A stretch of 9,531 bases of DNA, from positions 1 through 9,531 of the forward strand of contig JAQUSA010000026.1 of assembly GCA_028715315.1 (NCBI GenBank). The letters are read 5' to 3'. Below, piece by piece: positions 5,574-9,531 of the stretch. Positions within the stretch are counted from its first letter, which is position 1, and each line of letters opens with the position of its first letter. The translations under genes and the position numbers were made by a program. The notes below the pieces were generated by a model, which saw only the letters and a list, made by a program, of their open reading frames with translations, had not been told where the DNA came from and ran no database searches. This DNA comes from Candidatus Omnitrophota bacterium (GTDB lineage Bacteria; Omnitrophota; Gorgyraeia; Pluralincolimonadales; Pluralincolimonadaceae).

Positions 5574-7187
5574 TTATTCTCTCATATCCAGGATCCTCAT
5601 CAGGTCTTTCTGCATAGCTTCGGATCTCTTTTCGGTCTGAGGAGGAGTGAGCTGGACTCCGCCTGATTTTTCTATCGCGGTTTCGATCAGCGGGTCGATC
5701 CTCTTTGTCCTGTCTACACTATCCTGGTATTCCTGCCTTGATATGTTCTGGCGGTTATCCGTCGTAAGTATATGCGGAGTTATAAAAACCAGGACTTCCT
5801 TCTTGACGTCCTGATATGACCTGTTCTGGAACGCGAGGCCCAGGAGCGGGATATCCCCGAGGAACGGGACCTTGTTTATGGCCTGCTTCTTTTCGGTCTT
5901 GATGAGCCCGCCGAGTATTATGGTCTCGCCGTCCTTTACCATCATCGTCGTATCCGCCTGCGTCGTGTCCTTCGCGACAACGTTGTCAACCTCGGCGACT
6001 CTCCTGGCGGTGCTTACCTCGGGGTGTATCTTCATCGTCACGAAATTATCTTCGCCGATCTGCGGGGTCACTTCCAATTTAATGCCGACGTCCACATATT
6101 TTATGTCCTGCACGAGCAGTTTCGTGACGGGATCGGTCGTCGCGACCGCATAGGGCTCACTGCTTCCGACGAGGATGTTCGCCGATTCGCCGTCAATGAC
6201 CACGACACGCGGGCTCGAGAGCACTTCGGTGTTCGCGTCGCTCTTGAGCGCTTCTATAGTCACGGAATATTCATCCGGGGTAAGGCCGCCTATCTTGTAT
6301 ATGCCGCCGGTCCCTCCGGTCGCGAGGTTCAGCCCGAAATCCGTCAGCAGGTCGAGCGCCCCGGGGTTATGATGCGGGTCCTCACCGGTCCTGTCATACG
6401 CGTGCTCCCATTCGACGCCGAGTTTCGTCGTATCGTCCAGCGTCACTTCCATGATCATCGCTTCTATCATGACCTGCTTATGCTGTGAGTCCCAACCCTC
6501 GATGAAACTGTCGACATTATTCAGGATGACCGGCGTGGCCCTGACGACTATGGTGTTCGTCCTTTCATCTATATAGACGTCGCCCTTCTCCTTGGGTATC
6601 AGCTGGGTGAGCTTATCCTCCATGTCTTTTGCCTTCGAATAGAGGAGCTTGTATTTTTTTATCTCGGTCGGCTGGTCGAGCTGCTTCAGCGCTTCCTCGA
6701 CCTCCTTGACCTTTTCCGGCGTATCGGTAATTATAACCTGGTTGCTCTTCGCGTTCGTCTCTATCCTGCCGCGCGCGGTCTTCATCGAAAGCAATATGCG
6801 CGTCAGGTCCGCTACATCGGTGTAGCCCAGCGTGATGACCTTGGTCTGGAGGCTGGCAAAGCGTTCCTGCTGCTGGGTGTCCTGGTATGAATAGACCGTT
6901 ATTATCCCGTCGCTGACCGAATAGAGGTAATTATTAGCCTTCAATACCGAATCCAGCGCCTGGGCTACCGTGACCTTATCGAACTTCACGGTGACATTCC
7001 CGGTGACATTTGTGCTCAGGACGACGCTCATCTCGCTCTGGTCCGCTATCATCTTGAGGACTTCCTCGATGCTCATGTTCTGGACGTCAAGCGTGACAGT
7101 GCCGTCTCCGGCAAACAGCGGGCAGGAATACGCCAAAAGCAGGGCTAAAAAGACCACACACGACAACAGATGCCTACTGGATCTCAT
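5574..7187 (-). CDS. Secretin family outer-membrane channel with STN/N-domains
   Basis: The 537-residue precursor starts with a clear Sec signal peptide (basic SSRH, hydrophobic core 7-20, cleavage expected after LFA at 26). An STN/N0-like domain (about 30-100) is followed by two N1/NolW-type modules (about 113-172 and 178-232). The secretin core (about 236-475) contains SSPRVVVIDGESANILVG (324-341), LEVTPQIGEDNFVTMKIHPE (371-390) and GETIILGGLIKTEKKQAINK (420-439). The closing VPFLGDIPLLGLAF (440-453) and KKEVLVFITPHIL (462-474) match GspD/PilQ relatives. A polar tail (476-537) could be a pilotin-binding S-domain. No convincing lipobox is present. Secretins form large outer-membrane pores for type II secretion or type IV pili; here the neighbours are polysaccharide genes, so a role in polymer export is inferred. 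The ATG has AAGGAG 7 bases upstream, inside the cyclase gene, which it overlaps by 14 bases. It is shorter than most GspD or PilQ proteins. Confidence 0.92.
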   Translation of the reverse strand: MRSSRHLLSCVVFLALLLAYSCPLFAGDGTVTLDVQNMSIEEVLKMIADQSEMSVVLSTNVTGNVTVKFDKVTVAQALDSVLKANNYLYSVSDGIITVYSYQDTQQQERFASLQTKVITLGYTDVADLTRILLSMKTARGRIETNAKSNQVIITDTPEKVKEVEEALKQLDQPTEIKKYKLLYSKAKDMEDKLTQLIPKEKGDVYIDERTNTIVVRATPVILNNVDSFIEGWDSQHKQVMIEAMIMEVTLDDTTKLGVEWEHAYDRTGEDPHHNPGALDLLTDFGLNLATGGTGGIYKIGGLTPDEYSVTIEALKSDANTEVLSSPRVVVIDGESANILVGSSEPYAVATTDPVTKLLVQDIKYVDVGIKLEVTPQIGEDNFVTMKIHPEVSTARRVAEVDNVVAKDTTQADTTMMVKDGETIILGGLIKTEKKQAINKVPFLGDIPLLGLAFQNRSYQDVKKEVLVFITPHILTTDNRQNISRQEYQDSVDRTKRIDPLIETAIEKSGGVQLTPPQTEKRSEAMQKDLMRILDMRE

Positions 7188-9201
7188 TCACTATCTCCTT
7201 TGTGGCGCGCACAGTCGTATTCCTTCCTTCCGTTTTCGCCCTATACAGCGCCCTGTCGACATGCTTGATCAGGTCGGCCTTTTCCAGGGCGATGTCCGGG
7301 TAGCTGGCGACGCCGAGGCTTGCCGTCAGATTTATCACGTTATCCTTGTTCCCGAACGCGTAATTCTTTATTACCATCCTTATCCTGTCCGCCAGGATAT
7401 ATGCGCCTTCGAGGTCGGTCTCCGGAAGGATGATCGTAAATTCCTCCCCGCCGTACCTTGCCACAACGTCCACTTCCCTGCATATCTTCCTTAATATCTG
7501 GGCTACCTCTTTCAGGACCTCGTCCCCCTGGGGATGCCCGTAGCTGTCATTGACTTTCTTGAAACCGTCTATGTCCATCATTATCAGGCCGAACGGCTGC
7601 CTATACCTGGCGGAACGGGTGATCTCTTTTTCCAGCGCATCGCTGAAATACCTGTATACATAAAGCCCCGTCAGCCCGTCGGTGATGGACAGCTCGGTTA
7701 TCTTCTTGTGCAGTAACGTATTATTGATCGCAATGCTTGAATGGCGCGATATTATCGAGAATATCCTGAGGTCTTCGCCGCTGAAAGCGTTCGGGAAGGA
7801 GTTGGCCACGGCGAGCATGCCTATCGGCCTGTCGCCGGACGTAAGGAGGTGGCCCTGGAACGAGCTGAGGATGTTCCTGTTTTCTGAAAACGCGTCGGTC
7901 AGGTTATTGTTATCAGCCTGATCGACCGAAACTTGTTCCGGCAACAGTCTCCCCCCTGTTAACCTATTGAACGTTTCTATGATCTTAAGCTTAAAACTGT
8001 CGACCTCCCTCTGCGAAGCCGGGTATTTCACTTCGACTATTATGCCCGTCTTCTTCGTCTCGTCGACAAACAACAAACCGCACAGATGACAATCAATGGA
8101 GCGCTCTATTATCTCCAATATCGCATCTATAATCTCTTTATAATCAAGCCTTGCGTATATTATATTACTTACTTCCTGGGATATTGTCAACTCATATAAT
8201 TCGTCATCGAGTGAACGGGCGATATCGGCGAATATCTTCTTGCCGGTCTTCAGTTTTTCTATCTGGGTGTTCGCTTCCTCGAGGCGTTTCTGCCAATGGG
8301 AGGATTCGATCGCGATGGATATCTCGTTCGTCAGGATCGTGAGCAGCGACAGGTCATATTCGCTGAACTGTTCCTTCGACGCCTTGTTATTGACGTTGAT
8401 CACGCCGATCACCCTGTCCTTTACGCGGATCGGAGCGCTCAGGAGGGATGAATTGTAATACCTGTTCGAATTCTGCCTCGAGAAGCGCTCGTCGGATTCC
8501 ACATCCTTGATAAGAAGCGGGCTTCCGGATTTGGCGACCCAGCCGGATATGCCCCTTCCGACCTTTATCCTCGTCTTGTTCGCGAGGTCCTCGCTTAACC
8601 CCCTTGAAGCCTTGATCACGAGCTCCTGCGAATCATCGTCGACGAGCATAAGCGACCCGAGTTCGGAACTGAGCATGCTCGTTATCTTCTCCAGGACTTC
8701 ACCCAACACGCCCCTCGCGTGCTCCGAGTGGAGGTTCTGGCCGGCCTGGTACGCGTCTACAAGCCTGGCCAGTATCTTCTTGAACTGTTCGCTCTGCGAC
8801 TGGAACTTGTTCTTATCGACGCGGCCTCTCAGCTTGTCTATCGCGATATCTATGTTGGCTTCAAAATCGTTCTTCCCCGTAAACCTTATGATGCTCTGCC
8901 CGAGCTGGGGCTTCATCCCGAGCGACCTGTACGCTTCCTTCTCGTTGGTTATGCATATCAACAGCGGTATGTCCGCCGTGCGAGGGTCGTCCTTCAGCAG
9001 TTTATATACGCAAAAACCGTTTATGTCGGTAACGGCGGGGTTCAGCAGGATAAGGTCGGGTGTCTCCTCGCATATGATCTCTATGCCGTCGAGGCCGTTC
9101 GATGCCCGCAGGACGTTATAATCCTTACCGGCCAGGACGGAGGATATGTCCTGCGCGATATTCTGGTCCTGTTCTATTAAGACTGCTTTTTTTCTGTCCA
9201 A
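7174..9201 (-). CDS. Diguanylate cyclase: degenerate REC, two GAF domains, GGDEF
   Basis: The 675-residue protein has a receiver-like domain (about 4-124), a linker, GAF1 (about 165-300, with GRGISGWVAKSGSP 215-228 and SAPIRVKDRVIGVINV 255-270), a coiled coil (302-325), a divergent GAF2 (about 350-495) and a GGDEF domain (about 505-665). The cyclase has DIDGFKKVNDSYGH (543-556), the active loop GGEEF (584-588) and an intact RxxD inhibitory site (R575-D578) exactly five residues before it. It is therefore predicted to make c-di-GMP from two GTP and to be product-inhibited. The receiver has Asn54 where the phosphorylated Asp belongs and Glu-Gln (10-11) at the acidic pair, so normal phosphotransfer is unlikely. 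The start is a TTG at 9201: GGAGGAGG sits 5 bases upstream and no ATG lies nearby. It opens the operon and overlaps the secretin gene, pointing to c-di-GMP control of polymer export. Confidence 0.94.
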   Translation of the reverse strand: MDRKKAVLIEQDQNIAQDISSVLAGKDYNVLRASNGLDGIEIICEETPDLILLNPAVTDINGFCVYKLLKDDPRTADIPLLICITNEKEAYRSLGMKPQLGQSIIRFTGKNDFEANIDIAIDKLRGRVDKNKFQSQSEQFKKILARLVDAYQAGQNLHSEHARGVLGEVLEKITSMLSSELGSLMLVDDDSQELVIKASRGLSEDLANKTRIKVGRGISGWVAKSGSPLLIKDVESDERFSRQNSNRYYNSSLLSAPIRVKDRVIGVINVNNKASKEQFSEYDLSLLTILTNEISIAIESSHWQKRLEEANTQIEKLKTGKKIFADIARSLDDELYELTISQEVSNIIYARLDYKEIIDAILEIIERSIDCHLCGLLFVDETKKTGIIVEVKYPASQREVDSFKLKIIETFNRLTGGRLLPEQVSVDQADNNNLTDAFSENRNILSSFQGHLLTSGDRPIGMLAVANSFPNAFSGEDLRIFSIISRHSSIAINNTLLHKKITELSITDGLTGLYVYRYFSDALEKEITRSARYRQPFGLIMMDIDGFKKVNDSYGHPQGDEVLKEVAQILRKICREVDVVARYGGEEFTIILPETDLEGAYILADRIRMVIKNYAFGNKDNVINLTASLGVASYPDIALEKADLIKHVDRALYRAKTEGRNTTVRATKEIVNEIQ

Positions 9202-9239
9202 TTAAGCCTCCTCCGTATAGCAAAAAGGAGCCCCTAATT
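9200..9239 (-). promoter_or_regulatory. Ribosome binding site and SD-sequestering inverted repeat in the operon leader
   Basis: The minus strand carries GGAGGAGG (9214-9207) five bases before the TTG start, a near-ideal ribosome site that decides this non-ATG start. Just upstream, AATTAGGGGCTCCT (9239-9226) is complementary to AGGAGGCTTAATT (9212-9200). CUCCU pairs with AGGAG and AAUUA with UAAUU, with a short irregular middle (G-C, G-U, one mismatch, one bulge). This would hide the ribosome site and part of the start codon in a hairpin with a 13-base loop. The same upstream arm is needed for the hairpin at 9227-9248, so the two structures exclude each other. Pairing is seen in the sequence; a regulatory switch is inference. 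Confidence 0.5.
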
Positions 9240-9248
9240 TCCGGCTCC
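9222..9248 (-). terminator. Leader hairpin followed by U5 (terminator or attenuator)
   Basis: On the minus strand GGAGCC (9248-9243) pairs with GGCTCC (9232-9227) around a 10-base loop, directly followed by five U (9226-9222). It lies about 25 bases into the transcript predicted from the promoter at 9281-9309 and about 20 bases before the cyclase start. It is also the first such signal after tRNA-Leu. It could end tRNA transcripts, attenuate the operon, or both. The 6-bp stem and short U-run make it a modest terminator. Confidence 0.55.
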
Positions 9249-9280
9249 GGTTTGTATTATTACATTAACAATACTATATC

Positions 9281-9309
9281 AAAATACCTTAAAACACATT
9301 ACATGTCAA
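9281..9309 (-). promoter_or_regulatory. Sigma70-type promoter of the polysaccharide operon
   Basis: On the minus strand a perfect -35 box TTGACA (9309-9304) is followed after exactly 17 bases by TATTTT (9286-9281), which matches four of six bases of the -10 consensus. Transcription would start near 9275, giving a leader of about 73 bases before the TTG start codon. The surrounding 9251-9348 is very AT-rich, which fits a promoter region. This is the only clear promoter I see for the seven-gene cluster. Confidence 0.65.
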
Positions 9310-9348
9310 GGAAATAATATTGCTATTTAGTAGTAATTTGTTGGGATA

Positions 9349-9435
9349 TGGTGCCGGGAGAGGGGGTCGAACCCTCATAACCTTGCGGTCGCGAGATTTT
9401 AAGTCTCGTGCGTCTGCCAATTCCGCCATCCCGGC
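9349..9435 (-). tRNA. tRNA-Leu (anticodon UAA)
   Basis: The 87-base minus-strand gene folds as a class II tRNA. The acceptor GCCGGGA (9435-9429) pairs with TCCCGGC (9359-9353), then discriminator A (9352) and an encoded CCA (9351-9349). The D-arm shows the leucine pattern GGCGGAATTGGCAGACGC. The anticodon stem CGAGA/TCTCG encloses CTTAAAA, giving anticodon UAA. A long variable arm with a GACCGCAAGGTT-like hairpin follows, and the T-loop is TTCGACC. It reads UUA (and by wobble UUG) codons. Its 3' end faces the polysaccharide operon, and no terminator lies between it and the operon promoter. Confidence 0.97.
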
Positions 9436-9450
9436 GGTCTTCAGGAAATT

Positions 9451-9525
9451 TGGAGGCGACGATCGGAATCGAACCGATGCATCGCGGTTTTGCAGACCGC
9501 TCCCTTACCACTTGGGTACGTCGCC
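9451..9525 (-). tRNA. tRNA-Cys (anticodon GCA)
   Basis: The 75-base minus-strand gene has the acceptor GGCGACG (9525-9519) pairing with CGTCGCC (9461-9455). Discriminator U (9454), a known identity base of cysteine tRNA, is followed by an encoded CCA (9453-9451). The anticodon stem GCGGT/ACCGC encloses CTGCAAA, giving anticodon GCA. The T-loop is TTCGATT. Only 15 bases separate it from tRNA-Leu, so the two are probably co-transcribed from a promoter to the right of the window. Confidence 0.97.
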
Positions 9526-9531
9526 TTAAAC

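Noticed and set aside
8507..9121. Plus-strand 204-codon frame opposite the cyclase gene
   Set aside because: Antisense shadow of the REC-GAF coding region; no domain, no ribosome site and no neighbour on that strand.
9202..9348. Possible c-di-GMP (GEMM) riboswitch in the leader of a c-di-GMP gene
   Set aside because: The leader is only about 73 bases from the predicted start and lacks the conserved GEMM core; only the simple hairpins described can be supported.
9320..9529. Plus and minus short frames across the tRNA genes
   Set aside because: They are translations of tRNA-Leu and tRNA-Cys sequence, not proteins; such peptides are a common annotation artefact.
1..9531. CRISPR array, insertion sequence or long direct repeat
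   Set aside because: No regularly spaced repeats, transposase-like frames or paired terminal repeats were seen on reading the window.

Overview
The window carries one head-to-tail gene cluster on the minus strand. It has two tRNA genes at the right edge and runs off the left edge inside its last gene. In transcription order (right to left) it reads: tRNA-Cys(GCA), tRNA-Leu(UAA), a sigma70-type promoter with a structured leader, a REC-GAF-GAF-GGDEF diguanylate cyclase, a secretin, a Wzz-type chain-length protein, a CpsD-like tyrosine autokinase, a family 2 glycosyltransferase, a family 4 glycosyltransferase, and a truncated O-antigen ligase/polymerase-like membrane protein. Gene ends overlap or nearly touch everywhere except one 91-base gap between the kinase and the first glycosyltransferase. 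That gap holds a strong hairpin with a U-tract.

The organism is a bacterium with an outer membrane, shown by the secretin with its signal peptide. Ile codons are often ATA, intrinsic terminators are used, and both tRNA genes encode their own CCA end. The gene style resembles uncultivated lineages such as Omnitrophota or deep Desulfobacterota-like groups, but this is a low-confidence impression because no marker gene is present.

By region: 1-3012 holds the sugar-assembly genes (polymerase/ligase, GT4, GT2). By hand count of a few lines this part is often AT-richer (about 28-40% GC), although the line at 301 is about 55%. 3013-3103 is the gap with the terminator-like hairpin. 3104-7187 holds the export and control machinery (kinase, chain-length protein, secretin), about 48-53% GC in sampled lines. 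7174-9201 is the signalling protein. 9202-9348 is the promoter and leader. 9349-9525 holds the two tRNA genes.

Inferred working model: the locus makes and exports a Wzy-dependent type of extracellular polysaccharide under c-di-GMP control. The glycosyltransferases build a lipid-linked repeat, the Wzy/WaaL-like protein polymerises or ligates it, and the Wzz-like protein with its tyrosine autokinase sets chain length. The secretin stands where a Wza-type outer-membrane exporter would normally be. The first gene encodes a predicted active, product-inhibited diguanylate cyclase whose receiver domain has lost the phosphoacceptor Asp. The main points for a second look are the secretin/Wzz/kinase/cyclase combination, the degenerate receiver, the leader with two competing structures, and the terminator that splits the operon.
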